64,000 nucleotides of DNA, taken from the NCBI GenBank assembly GCA_963934855.1, contig CAWWAC010000006.1, positions 11,057 to 75,056 of the forward strand. The letters run 5' to 3'. Positions 37,569-45,840 of the stretch are shown piece after piece (the first letter of the stretch is position 1; each line of letters opens with the position of its first letter). Made by a program: the position numbers and the translations under genes. The notes under the pieces were generated by a model that was not told the DNA's origin, searched no databases, and saw only the letters and a program-made list of their open reading frames with translations. Source of the DNA: MAG-120531 sp963934855. Its GTDB lineage: Bacteria > Bacteroidota > Bacteroidia > Flavobacteriales > Flavobacteriaceae.

Positions 37569-38457
37569 TTTATTAGCCATTACTGTGCTACTAATCTCTA
37601 GTATGCCTATAAAAGGACAAGGGGTAGTTTCTAAAGAAATAGAGGCTGGAACAGATTTAAAAGTTAATGCTAAAAAAATTATTACTGCTCAAAACCTCAC
37701 CTATCAGGGAAACCAATCTATTTCAAAAGACAATTTTGTAGAGGCAGAAAGCGCCTATAGAAAAGCCATAGGCACAAATCCAGCAGACGCTACCCCTGCC
37801 TTTAATCTAGGAAGTTCTTTTTACAATAACCAATCTTATAAAGAGGCTTTAAGCCCCTTAAAAAAAGCAGCTTCTGTAGCTAAAACACAGGAAGAAAAAC
37901 ACGCTGTATTTCACAATATAGGGAATGTCTTTATGAAAAATAAAGAGTACGAAAAAGCAGTAGCCGCATATAAAGAAGCCTTGAGAAATAATCCTATAGA
38001 CAACCAAACTAGGTACAACCTGGCCATAGCAAAAGAAATGCTTAAAAAAGATCAGCAGGATAAAGATAAAGACAAAGAAAAGCAGGAGAAGAAAGAGCCT
38101 GAGGACTCTAAGGATCAGGAAAAAAAAGACAATAAAGACAAAGAGGGGGATCAGAAAAAAGACAAAGAGGGAGATCCAGATAAGGGTGATGGAGATCAGA
38201 AAGACAAGGATGGTGAGCCTAAAGACCCCTCTGAAAAAGAAGAACAGAAAAAAGGTGAGGGAGATCAAAAAAAAGAGACGCCTCAAAAGCCAAAGGAAGA
38301 CCTTTCGCAAGCTCCTCCAGAAAGAAAAAGCCAACTATCCCCCCAACAGGTAGAGAACCTTTTAGAAGCCATGCAAAATGCAGAAAAAAAGTCACAAGAA
38401 AAATTAGAAGCTAAAAAAGTAAAGGGAGTTCCTGTAAAAACTAAAAAAGATTGGTAA
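37540..38457 (+). CDS. batC: BatC, TPR protein with a highly charged tail
   Basis: A 305-residue exported protein. It has a signal peptide (ICSLLAITVLLISSMPIKG) and three TPR-like repeats (about residues 55-165, for example FVEAESAYRKAIGTNPADATPAFNLG). A lysine/glutamate/aspartate-rich low-complexity region follows (about 170-265), then a short C-terminal conserved patch, LSPQQVENLLEAMQNAEKKSQEK. The start may be this ATG or the one at 37552. TPRs suggest a scaffold for the Bat complex in the periplasm. Confidence 0.88.
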   Translation: MKKKMKKICSLLAITVLLISSMPIKGQGVVSKEIEAGTDLKVNAKKIITAQNLTYQGNQSISKDNFVEAESAYRKAIGTNPADATPAFNLGSSFYNNQSYKEALSPLKKAASVAKTQEEKHAVFHNIGNVFMKNKEYEKAVAAYKEALRNNPIDNQTRYNLAIAKEMLKKDQQDKDKDKEKQEKKEPEDSKDQEKKDNKDKEGDQKKDKEGDPDKGDGDQKDKDGEPKDPSEKEEQKKGEGDQKKETPQKPKEDLSQAPPERKSQLSPQQVENLLEAMQNAEKKSQEKLEAKKVKGVPVKTKKDW

Positions 38458-40259
38458 TGTCCTTAATTACAAAATCATATATGAGTCTTTTTATTGCCCT
38501 AGCTAGTGTATGGGCCTTAAGAGGCTATACTCCTGTACAAGAGGCTGTCAGTTTTAAAATGATCCTCAGTAAAAGTGCCATGGGTATTAATGAGAGAATT
38601 AGGGTAGACTTTGTAATGAACAAAGATGGAGATAACTTCAATCCTCCCTCCTTTCAGGGATTTAGAGTGGTGATGGGCCCCTCGCAAGCCACTAGCTTTT
38701 CTTGGGTTAATGGTGTGAAAAGTTTTTCTAAAACTTTTTCATACACCATTGCGCCTCTAGAAAAAGGTGCCTTTACAATTGGTCAAGCTACTATTGATAT
38801 TGACGGAAACTCCTACAAAACAATTCCAGAAAAAGTGACCGTTACTGACGCTGTTAAAAAGCCAAGTGAAGACATGACTGCAGAAGATGTGGCCAACGAA
38901 AGCCTCCACTTAGTAGCTGAAGTTTCCAATCAAAATCCGTATTTAAATGAAATGGTTACGGTGGTCTACAAACTATATGTAGGTCCAGACATTAGCGTCA
39001 CCAACTTTAGAGCCCTTGACAATCCTACTTACAACAATTTCTGGAACCAAGACATTGCGGTAACAAAGTACACCTTTGAATCTGGTTCATATGAAGGAAT
39101 AGCCTCTCAGTACGTGGTTTTAAAAAGAGTGGTGTTATACCCTCAAAAATCTGGTGAACTCTCTATAGAGCCTCTTGTTTTAGATGTAACTGCAGAAGTC
39201 CCCACTAACAGAAGAGATTTTTTTGGTGGCAGGCTTTTTGCACAAACCAATAAAACAGTCACAGCAGGTAAGAGAACTATACAGGTAAAAGCCTTGCCAG
39301 AGTCTGGAAAACCTGAGTCTTTTTCAGGAGCAGTAGGTTCCTTTGACCTCTTTGTGACAAGTTCAAAAGATATCTTAAACGCCAATGAGTCTTTACAAGC
39401 TATAGTAACAGTAAAAGGGAGTGGGAACTTAAAGCTCTTTACACTCCCTGAACTTAAATTACCTGCTGCCTTAGAAGTGTATGATCCAGAATTTAATGAA
39501 GCGGTTACTACCAATCAGTCTGGGATGAAAGGGAAAATCAGTAACAACTATACTATTATACCTGCTTTTAAAGGAAAATATCCCATACCAGAAATAAGTT
39601 TCAGCTATTTTGATCCAAACTTAGAAAAATACATCAGCCTACAATCTGAACCCATCATTATTAATGTTATTGAGGGGCCTTTACAAACAAACGAAAAGGC
39701 AAAAGAAGAAAATTCAGAAAAAGCCTCTGTAAACAAACAAGCTTTAACTGTTTCACAGCAGGCGTTTGGATTTATAAAAACAAATACCTCTCTAGTTAAA
39801 AAAACTCAAAAACCCTTTTTTAGTAGCTTGCTTTTCTATGTACTCTGGCTACTACCCTTGCTGCTTATTCCCTTAGTGGTGTTTCTGATTAAAAAACAAA
39901 GAGAAAAACAAGGAGACTTAGTAGGTTTGTTAAGTAAAAGAGCTCAAAGATTGGCTGCAAAATTCTTGTCAGAAGCCAAACAGGCAAGAGGGAATAAAGA
40001 AGATTTTTATGTGGCTCTAGAAAAGGGTCTCCAATTGTACCTGAAAGGAAAGTTGCAAATTGAAACGGCAGATTTTAACAAAGAAAATATTACCCTAGTG
40101 TTTGAGGCTAGGAAGGTTAAACAGGATAGCATTCAGTCATTTATATTGTTATTAGAACACTGTGAGGCAGCCAGATACAGTCCCTTTACAGCTGTAGAAA
40201 TAACTGCAGACTATCAAGAGGCCATAAAAACTATTAGTGAATTAGACAGCCAATTATAA
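38457..40259 (+). CDS. batD: BatD, BatD/oxygen-tolerance protein
   Basis: A 600-residue membrane-anchored protein with N-terminal signal (SLFIALASVWALRGYTPV), an extended periplasmic beta-sandwich region (about 30-420), one membrane segment near 465-485 (LLFYVLWLLPLLLIPLVVFLI), and a helical cytoplasmic C-terminus. The ATG shares one base with the batC stop (TAATG), indicating coupling. It belongs to the BatD family. Confidence 0.88.
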   Translation: MSLITKSYMSLFIALASVWALRGYTPVQEAVSFKMILSKSAMGINERIRVDFVMNKDGDNFNPPSFQGFRVVMGPSQATSFSWVNGVKSFSKTFSYTIAPLEKGAFTIGQATIDIDGNSYKTIPEKVTVTDAVKKPSEDMTAEDVANESLHLVAEVSNQNPYLNEMVTVVYKLYVGPDISVTNFRALDNPTYNNFWNQDIAVTKYTFESGSYEGIASQYVVLKRVVLYPQKSGELSIEPLVLDVTAEVPTNRRDFFGGRLFAQTNKTVTAGKRTIQVKALPESGKPESFSGAVGSFDLFVTSSKDILNANESLQAIVTVKGSGNLKLFTLPELKLPAALEVYDPEFNEAVTTNQSGMKGKISNNYTIIPAFKGKYPIPEISFSYFDPNLEKYISLQSEPIIINVIEGPLQTNEKAKEENSEKASVNKQALTVSQQAFGFIKTNTSLVKKTQKPFFSSLLFYVLWLLPLLLIPLVVFLIKKQREKQGDLVGLLSKRAQRLAAKFLSEAKQARGNKEDFYVALEKGLQLYLKGKLQIETADFNKENITLVFEARKVKQDSIQSFILLLEHCEAARYSPFTAVEITADYQEAIKTISELDSQL

Positions 40260-40262
40260 GTC

Positions 40263-41042
40263 ATGAAAAAGTATATGAAAATATTTTTATTGTTATGGTG
40301 CTTGGGAGCAAGTCTTTCTCTAATTGCGGCATCACAAACAGAAGATGAAATCTCTTTTTTTAATGCAGCCACCAAGGCCTACAATGAGGCAAATTATAAA
40401 TTGGCCATAGATTATTACGAGAAAATTTTAGAAGACGGCTACCACAGTGCATCCCTTTACTACAATATGGGGAATGCTTATTACAAGCAAAATAAGATTG
40501 GTCAAAGCATTTATTATTTTGAAAAAGCCTTGCTGCTTGAACCCACAGATACAGAGGTGCTTAAAAACTTAGGATTTGCACAAAAAATGACCATAGACGC
40601 TATCCCTACTAAAGAAGAAAACGGACTAGGAAGAACCTATGAACAATTTATTTCTCAATACAGCCTCCACTTTTGGAGCCTACTAGCTATTGGTACTATG
40701 ATGCTAGGTGTTTTCTCATATCTTTTTTATTATGTAGCCAGAGATCCCAAGCAAAAAAGAGTGGGGTTTTCTCTTTCCTTGTTATTATTAATATTTTCAG
40801 TGCTAAGCTATACCAATGGGTTCTTTTTAGAAGCGTCTCACAGTGAAGATAATCCAGCCATTATTTTTGAAACGGCCAAGGTACTTTCAGAGCCAAATAA
40901 TTTAGGTATTCAAGTCTTTGAACTTCATGAAGGCACTAAAGTACAAGTACTAGAATCATTTGAAAGCTGGAAGAAAGTTCAAATTTCAGAAGGTCAGAAA
41001 GGTTGGCTCAAGGAAAAGCAACTTAAATTATTAAAAGACTAA
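40263..41042 (+). CDS. batE: BatE, TPR and SH3-like protein
   Basis: A 259-residue protein. It has a signal peptide (IFLLLWCLGASLSLIA), TPR repeats (about 30-110, e.g. YYNMGNAYYKQNKIGQSIYYFEKAL), two membrane segments near 140-180, and a bacterial SH3-like C-terminal domain (VFELHEGTKVQVLESFESWKKVQI, ending in WLKEKQL). Three bases after batD. It probably completes the operon, with no clear terminator behind it. Confidence 0.88.
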   Translation: MKKYMKIFLLLWCLGASLSLIAASQTEDEISFFNAATKAYNEANYKLAIDYYEKILEDGYHSASLYYNMGNAYYKQNKIGQSIYYFEKALLLEPTDTEVLKNLGFAQKMTIDAIPTKEENGLGRTYEQFISQYSLHFWSLLAIGTMMLGVFSYLFYYVARDPKQKRVGFSLSLLLLIFSVLSYTNGFFLEASHSEDNPAIIFETAKVLSEPNNLGIQVFELHEGTKVQVLESFESWKKVQISEGQKGWLKEKQLKLLKD

Positions 41043-41096
41043 AAAAGGATTTAAATATTTTATGGCAATCATATTAACATTTTATGCATCTTTGTA

Positions 41097-41414
41097 ATGT
41101 TGCTTTATTCAAAAAACATACGGGCTTTTATTTCAGGAATTTTATTCCTCTGGACTCTTTTTGCCATTCTCCCAAGCATCGTTATTTATTCCTCAAATAA
41201 TATTGAAAAACATTTTTCTAATGGAAATCTAGAGGGAGAACCTCACCAAGAAGAAGAAAAACAAGAATTTAAAAAAGAGTGTTTTTCTTCTCATTTAAAT
41301 AGAGAATTTAAAATATTATCAAACACTAATAACAACAAAATTATCTTTAATATCCTAGATTTTTATAACTCTCCTACCCATGACATTGTGGTGCCTCCGC
41401 CTAAGAAATGTTAA
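41097..41414 (+). CDS. Small membrane protein of unknown function
   Basis: A 105-residue protein I cannot assign to a family. One strong N-terminal hydrophobic segment (AFISGILFLWTLFAILPSIVIY) could be an anchor or uncleaved signal. A glutamate/lysine-rich middle (EGEPHQEEEKQEFKKE) and a C-terminus ending VVPPPKKC follow. A CATCTTTG sequence ends three bases before the ATG, so a leaderless transcript is possible. It lies between the bat operon and the carbonic anhydrase gene, with no evident link to either. Confidence 0.6.
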   Translation: MLLYSKNIRAFISGILFLWTLFAILPSIVIYSSNNIEKHFSNGNLEGEPHQEEEKQEFKKECFSSHLNREFKILSNTNNNKIIFNILDFYNSPTHDIVVPPPKKC

Positions 41415-41553
41415 ATCTATTTTAATTAAAACAACTTGCTTTTCAAAATATAAAAAGTGGTGCACCTATTTAAATGTGTCAATTTTTTTATGTCATTACA
41501 ATGAAATTGAAAATAAAAGTGTTAAGTAATCATCACGAATCTTAATAAAAAAC

Positions 41554-42180
41554 ATGGATTTAAACAAAGTATTTGAAAATAATGAAGCGTGGGTAAAAGA
41601 GAAGCTCTCCACTGATAAAAATTATTTTAAGGAATTAGGAAAAGGACAAAGTCCAGAATTATTATATATAGGGTGCTCAGATTCTCGCGTCACCACAGAA
41701 GGCCTAATGGGCTTAGCTCCCGGAGAGGTGTTTGTACACAGAAATATTGCTAATATGGTCATTAGCATAGACCTGAATGTCATGTCTGTGGTAAATTATG
41801 CCGTAGATCATTTAAAAGTAAAACATATAGTAGTCTGTGGGCATTATGCCTGCGGGGGGGTAAAAGCAGCTATGCAATCTGCAGATTTAGGCATTTTAAA
41901 CCCTTGGCTTAGAAATATTAGGGATGTATACCGCATTCACAGAAAAGAGTTAGATAGCATAGTAGATGAAGAACTCAAATACGACCGCCTTGTTGAACTA
42001 AACGTTCAAGAACAGTGTATAAACCTTATAAAAACGGCAGCAATTCAAAAAGCAGCAAGAAACAGGGGTCTAAAAGTACACGGCTGGGTTTTTGATATAC
42101 ATACTGGAAGGCTCATAGATCTAAAAATAGACTTTGAAGGTATTTTAACAAATATCATGGAAATCTACCACCTAGATTAA
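41554..42180 (+). CDS. can: Beta-class carbonic anhydrase
   Basis: A 208-residue zinc enzyme interconverting CO2 and bicarbonate in the cytoplasm. Zinc ligands C41, H97 and C100 are visible (IGCSDSRV and CGHYACGGV), with the catalytic D43-R45 dyad. It is close to E. coli Can in length and motif spacing. It is 71 bases upstream of a SulP transporter on the same strand; this pairing suggests bicarbonate uptake followed by conversion to CO2 or equilibration. Confidence 0.94.
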   Translation: MDLNKVFENNEAWVKEKLSTDKNYFKELGKGQSPELLYIGCSDSRVTTEGLMGLAPGEVFVHRNIANMVISIDLNVMSVVNYAVDHLKVKHIVVCGHYACGGVKAAMQSADLGILNPWLRNIRDVYRIHRKELDSIVDEELKYDRLVELNVQEQCINLIKTAAIQKAARNRGLKVHGWVFDIHTGRLIDLKIDFEGILTNIMEIYHLD

Positions 42181-42251
42181 AGCTTTACCAAACTCCACTA
42201 TAAACATCTAGTCACCTGCCAGAGGTAGCTGACTTTCTATTTCTATAAAAA

Positions 42252-44096
42252 ATGAAAAATACTATTTTTAAAAATATCAAAGGAGATCTTTTTGGAGGAA
42301 TTACAGCAGGGATTGTAGCCCTACCTCTAGCACTGGCTTTTGGAGTCTCATCTGGTCTTGGTCCAGATGCTGGTTTATACGGCGCCATTTTTATAGGTGT
42401 TTTTGCCGCTATTTTTGGCGGAACCTCCACACAAATTAGTGGGCCAACAGCTCCCATGACTGCCATGAGTTTGTTGGTAGTCTCTGGAATAGTGGCTAGT
42501 AATAACGGAGACATTTCTAAAGCACTCCCTATTATTCTTGCCGTATTTTTATTGGCAGGACTCATACAAATTACACTTGGAATAAGTGGCATAGGAAAAT
42601 ATATTAGGTATATTCCCTATCCGGTGGTATCTGGATTTATGACCGCTATTGGAGTGATTATAATCATCACTCAATTACTGCCTAGTTTAGGGTATTCGCC
42701 TAAGGATGATCTTCAATACGTCAATAGATTTAAGGCCCAAGCAGAAGAAGTCTTACTGGAAAAAATATTAAAAGATGAAGCCGACCAAGGATATTTAGTC
42801 TTAGAAGATTTTACTGAAACTCAAAAAAGAGCAGCGCTAGTAAGTCCCCAAGACATACAAGTAGAAGCGCAACTATTAGCTAAAGATCAAGCCAAAACAG
42901 TTTGGGGTACTCTAAAGGTGTTGCCAAACGCACTTAAAAATATTAATTATTTAGAATTAGCGCTGGCGGTGGGGACCATCTTTATTATATTTGGTTTTAA
43001 ACGCATTACAACAGCAGTACCTAGCACCTTAATAGCACTGCTTGTTGTCTCTGGAATTGCAGTGGGCTTTAATTTAAACTACCTCACCATTGCAGCCATT
43101 CCTCAAGGTTTTCCCATGCCACACTTAGAGTTATTTACGGCCTTTGAACTAAGTGCTCTAGCACCCTATATCTTTACGGCCCTGTCGTTAGCCCTATTAG
43201 GTGCTATTGACTCTTTGCTGACCTCTGTAGTGGCAGACAATATGACTAAAACCAAGCACCAGCCCAACAAAGAACTTATTGGCCAAGGAATAGGAAACAG
43301 TGTAGCAGCAGTATTTGGCGGTATTCCAGGTGCAGGAGCTACCATTAGAACAGTGGTTAATATTAATGCAGGAGGTAAAACAAGGCTGTCTGGCGTCATA
43401 GCGGGAATTTTATTATTGGTTGTTTTATTAGTCTTAGGGCCCATAGCCTCTAAAATACCAGCAGCAGTCTTAGCAGGAATTCTCATCACTGTAGGAATTG
43501 GAGTAATGGATTATAAAGGCCTAAGAGCCATCCCTTATATTCCACGCTCAGAAGTTGCTATTATGTTACTAGTGATGATCTTATCTGTCTTTTGGGACTT
43601 AGTAAGCGCTGTAGGAATTGGTTTGGTATTGGCTTCCCTAATTTTTATGAAAAAAATGGGTGATGTCACCGCGGAGGAATCTAATATTGAAAGGCTAGAA
43701 TCTTCTATAGACAGCTCCTGGGAAGACGAAAAAACACTCCCTAAAAATCTATTAGAAAAAGTATTTATAAAACACCTAAATGGTCCGGTCTTTTTTGGTG
43801 CTACTAGTGAATTACAAGCCCTGTCTCTTCAAATTCCAAAAGAGGCAAGCGCCGTAATTATAAGGATGGAGAAGGTCCCCTATCTAGACCAATCTGGTTT
43901 GTATACCTTAGAAGACATTACGCTCAATTTAAGGCAGAAAGATATACAAGTATTATTTGTAGGGGTTCAAAAACAACCCCTCTATTTACTAAAAAAAATT
44001 AAAATAGTACCAGACCTCATTCCAGCAAAAGATATTTATAAGTATTTTACAGATTGTGTAAAAGACCTGAGCGCTTTTAAAGAAGAAAGGCTTTAG
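42252..44096 (+). CDS. SulP-family transporter, likely bicarbonate
   Basis: A 614-residue permease. Hydrophobic segments begin GGITAGIVALPLALAFGVSSGLGP, with IFGGTSTQISGPTAPMTAMSLL typical of the BicA-like branch of SulP, and a C-terminal STAS domain (about 500-600, VIIRMEKVPYLDQSGLYTLEDI). A soluble, charged insertion of about 70 residues (about 150-220) separates two membrane blocks. The neighbouring carbonic anhydrase favours bicarbonate as substrate, but sulfate is not excluded. pheS follows 67 bases after the stop. Confidence 0.88.
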   Translation: MKNTIFKNIKGDLFGGITAGIVALPLALAFGVSSGLGPDAGLYGAIFIGVFAAIFGGTSTQISGPTAPMTAMSLLVVSGIVASNNGDISKALPIILAVFLLAGLIQITLGISGIGKYIRYIPYPVVSGFMTAIGVIIIITQLLPSLGYSPKDDLQYVNRFKAQAEEVLLEKILKDEADQGYLVLEDFTETQKRAALVSPQDIQVEAQLLAKDQAKTVWGTLKVLPNALKNINYLELALAVGTIFIIFGFKRITTAVPSTLIALLVVSGIAVGFNLNYLTIAAIPQGFPMPHLELFTAFELSALAPYIFTALSLALLGAIDSLLTSVVADNMTKTKHQPNKELIGQGIGNSVAAVFGGIPGAGATIRTVVNINAGGKTRLSGVIAGILLLVVLLVLGPIASKIPAAVLAGILITVGIGVMDYKGLRAIPYIPRSEVAIMLLVMILSVFWDLVSAVGIGLVLASLIFMKKMGDVTAEESNIERLESSIDSSWEDEKTLPKNLLEKVFIKHLNGPVFFGATSELQALSLQIPKEASAVIIRMEKVPYLDQSGLYTLEDITLNLRQKDIQVLFVGVQKQPLYLLKKIKIVPDLIPAKDIYKYFTDCVKDLSAFKEERL

Positions 44097-44113
44097 GGTT
44101 CGTTGGAATATAT

Positions 44114-44121
44114 TAAATTTG
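44114..44121 (+). promoter_or_regulatory. Possible -7 promoter box for pheS
   Basis: TAAATTTG matches TAnnTTTG, 42 bases before the pheS start at 44164. The upstream element is not clear. Confidence 0.35.
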
Positions 44122-44134
44122 TGATCTTAATCTC

Positions 44135-44151
44135 TTGTGCAAAATGCACAA
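44135..44151 (+). promoter_or_regulatory. Perfect inverted repeat in the pheS leader
   Basis: TTGTGCA-AAA-TGCACAA is a 7-bp perfect dyad between the -7 box and the start codon. It could form a small hairpin in the mRNA or an operator. Confidence 0.4.
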
Positions 44152-44163
44152 TATGACTTAGCC

Positions 44164-45183
44164 ATGGTAGATCAATTAAAAAAACATTTAGAAACAATAG
44201 CCGCATTTCACTCTAAAGATTTGGCGGCAATTGAATCTTTTAGAATAGCGTATTTAGGGAAAAAAGGGGTTTTAACAGATTTGTTTGCCGCTTTTAAAAA
44301 GGTGCCTAATGAAGAGAAAAAAGCCTTTGGCCAACTGCTTAATGAACTTAAAGAAGCGGCTACTGAAAAAATAAATTCTCTTAAAGAAACCTTAGAAGAA
44401 GGTCAAACTAAAGTAGGTGTTTATGGAGATTTAACAAGGCCTGGAGCCCCTATTGCTCTGGGTTCAAGACATCCAATTTCTCTGGTTAAAAACCAAATCA
44501 TTGAAATCTTTTCAAGAATAGGGTTTAATGTATCTGAAGGACCAGAAATGGAAGATGATTGGCATAATTTTACAGCCTTAAACCTCCCAGAATACCATCC
44601 TGCTAGAGATATGCAGGACACCTTTTTCATTCAAACAAATCCAGACATATTATTGAGAACTCATACTTCATCTGTTCAGGTGAGGTATATGGAAAACAAT
44701 ACCCCTCCCATTAGAACCATCTCTCCAGGAAGGGTTTTTAGAAATGAAGCTATTTCTGCAAGGTCACACTGTTTTTTTCACCAAGTAGAAGGTTTGTACA
44801 TAGATAAAGATGTTTCCTTTGCAGATTTAAAACAAACCCTTCAATTTTTTACAGAGTCCCTATTTGGAAAGTCTAAAATTAGATTGAGGCCCTCTTATTT
44901 TCCTTTTACTGAACCCAGCGCGGAGGTAGACGTTTATTGGGGATTAGAAACAGAAACAGACTATAAAATGACTAAGGGAACCGGCTGGTTAGAAATCATG
45001 GGGTGTGGAATGGTAGACCCCAATGTATTAAAAAATTGCGGCATTGATCCTCAAGAATACTCTGGCTTTGCATTTGGAATGGGAATAGACAGAATTGCCT
45101 TACTCCTTCACCAAATTTCTGATATTAGGCTTTTGAGTGAAAATGATATTAGGTTTCTCTCTCAATTCAAAAGTGCCTTCTAG
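44164..45183 (+). CDS. pheS: Phenylalanyl-tRNA synthetase alpha subunit
   Basis: A 339-residue class II synthetase subunit that charges tRNA-Phe as an alpha2beta2 enzyme with PheT. It has the N-terminal coiled-coil, then motif 2 (RTHTSSVQVRYM, GRVFRNEAISARSHCFFHQVEG), and motif 3 (FAFGMGIDRIALLLH). The ATG at 44164 (MVDQLKKHL) matches the usual start; an upstream in-frame GTG at 44137 falls inside the inverted repeat and is less likely. pheT is not adjacent, which is usual in Bacteroidota. Confidence 0.96.
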   Translation: MVDQLKKHLETIAAFHSKDLAAIESFRIAYLGKKGVLTDLFAAFKKVPNEEKKAFGQLLNELKEAATEKINSLKETLEEGQTKVGVYGDLTRPGAPIALGSRHPISLVKNQIIEIFSRIGFNVSEGPEMEDDWHNFTALNLPEYHPARDMQDTFFIQTNPDILLRTHTSSVQVRYMENNTPPIRTISPGRVFRNEAISARSHCFFHQVEGLYIDKDVSFADLKQTLQFFTESLFGKSKIRLRPSYFPFTEPSAEVDVYWGLETETDYKMTKGTGWLEIMGCGMVDPNVLKNCGIDPQEYSGFAFGMGIDRIALLLHQISDIRLLSENDIRFLSQFKSAF

Positions 45184-45289
45184 GATATAAATCAGTCATT
45201 TTTAGATTAAAAAGCATTTTAAAAATATTTTCAGTCTCTCTAATAAGCTGAGTTTGTGAGTTAAAAATTTTTAATGTTGGCCATAGGCC

Positions 45290-45757
45290 CTACCATTTTG
45301 TAAAAGGTTTTTCACTTAAAGAAGCATTGTAATAAGCTGTATTACCAGTGACTTCTTCCCCCAACCAGGCTGGCTTTTCAAAACTATCTGTGGCTTGGTT
45401 CAATTCAATTTCAGCCACTACCAAACCCTCGTTAAGCCCTTTAAAAATATCTATTTCAAAAATATGAAAGCCAACAGCTACTTCATACCTTGTTTTTTCA
45501 ATAATCCCCTCCTTACAAAGTTTTAAAAGGGCCTTTGCCTCTTCTAAAGAAATATTTTTCTCCCACTCAAATCTTGTAGTTCCGTCACTAGAGCCAATCC
45601 CTTTAATGGTAATCCAACCAGAACTGTCAGAGATCCTAATTCTTACCGTCCTATTGAGGTCTGTGCTTAAAAATCCCTGAGATAATTGAGTGGCACTGCT
45701 TGCAGACATAATAAAAGAATGATCCTTCACTAAAAACTTTCTCTCAATTTCTATCAT
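45290..45757 (-). CDS. CYTH-domain protein
   Basis: A 155-residue triphosphate-tunnel metalloenzyme fold protein. The signature EIERKFLV is at the N-terminus (residues 3-10), with basic and acidic tunnel strands (TVRIRISDS, WITIKG, TRFEWEKNI, ARYEVAV-like TRYEVAVGF, and VVAEIEL). Family members include thiamine triphosphatase, inorganic triphosphatase and adenylate cyclase; the short bacterial form is most often a tripolyphosphatase. Convergent to pheS, divergent from polymerase IV. Confidence 0.88.
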   Translation of the reverse strand: MIEIERKFLVKDHSFIMSASSATQLSQGFLSTDLNRTVRIRISDSSGWITIKGIGSSDGTTRFEWEKNISLEEAKALLKLCKEGIIEKTRYEVAVGFHIFEIDIFKGLNEGLVVAEIELNQATDSFEKPAWLGEEVTGNTAYYNASLSEKPFTKW

Positions 45758-45825
45758 ATAGCATAAAGATAGTAAAGCTTTGTAATTCTGCTTTCACTAT
45801 TTTTAAAATATACTTTAATTGGTAG

Positions 45826-45833
45826 TACATTTG
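45826..45833 (+). promoter_or_regulatory. Possible -7 promoter box for DNA polymerase IV gene
   Basis: TACATTTG matches TAnnTTTG and ends seven bases before the start codon, implying a leaderless or nearly leaderless mRNA. No -33 TTG is clear. Confidence 0.35.
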
Positions 45834-45840
45834 AAAACAG

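Noticed and set aside
37858..38334. Long open frame on the minus strand (158 codons) opposite batC
   Set aside because: It is the complement of the purine-rich batC tail and translates to a phenylalanine/leucine run; it is a composition artefact, not a gene.
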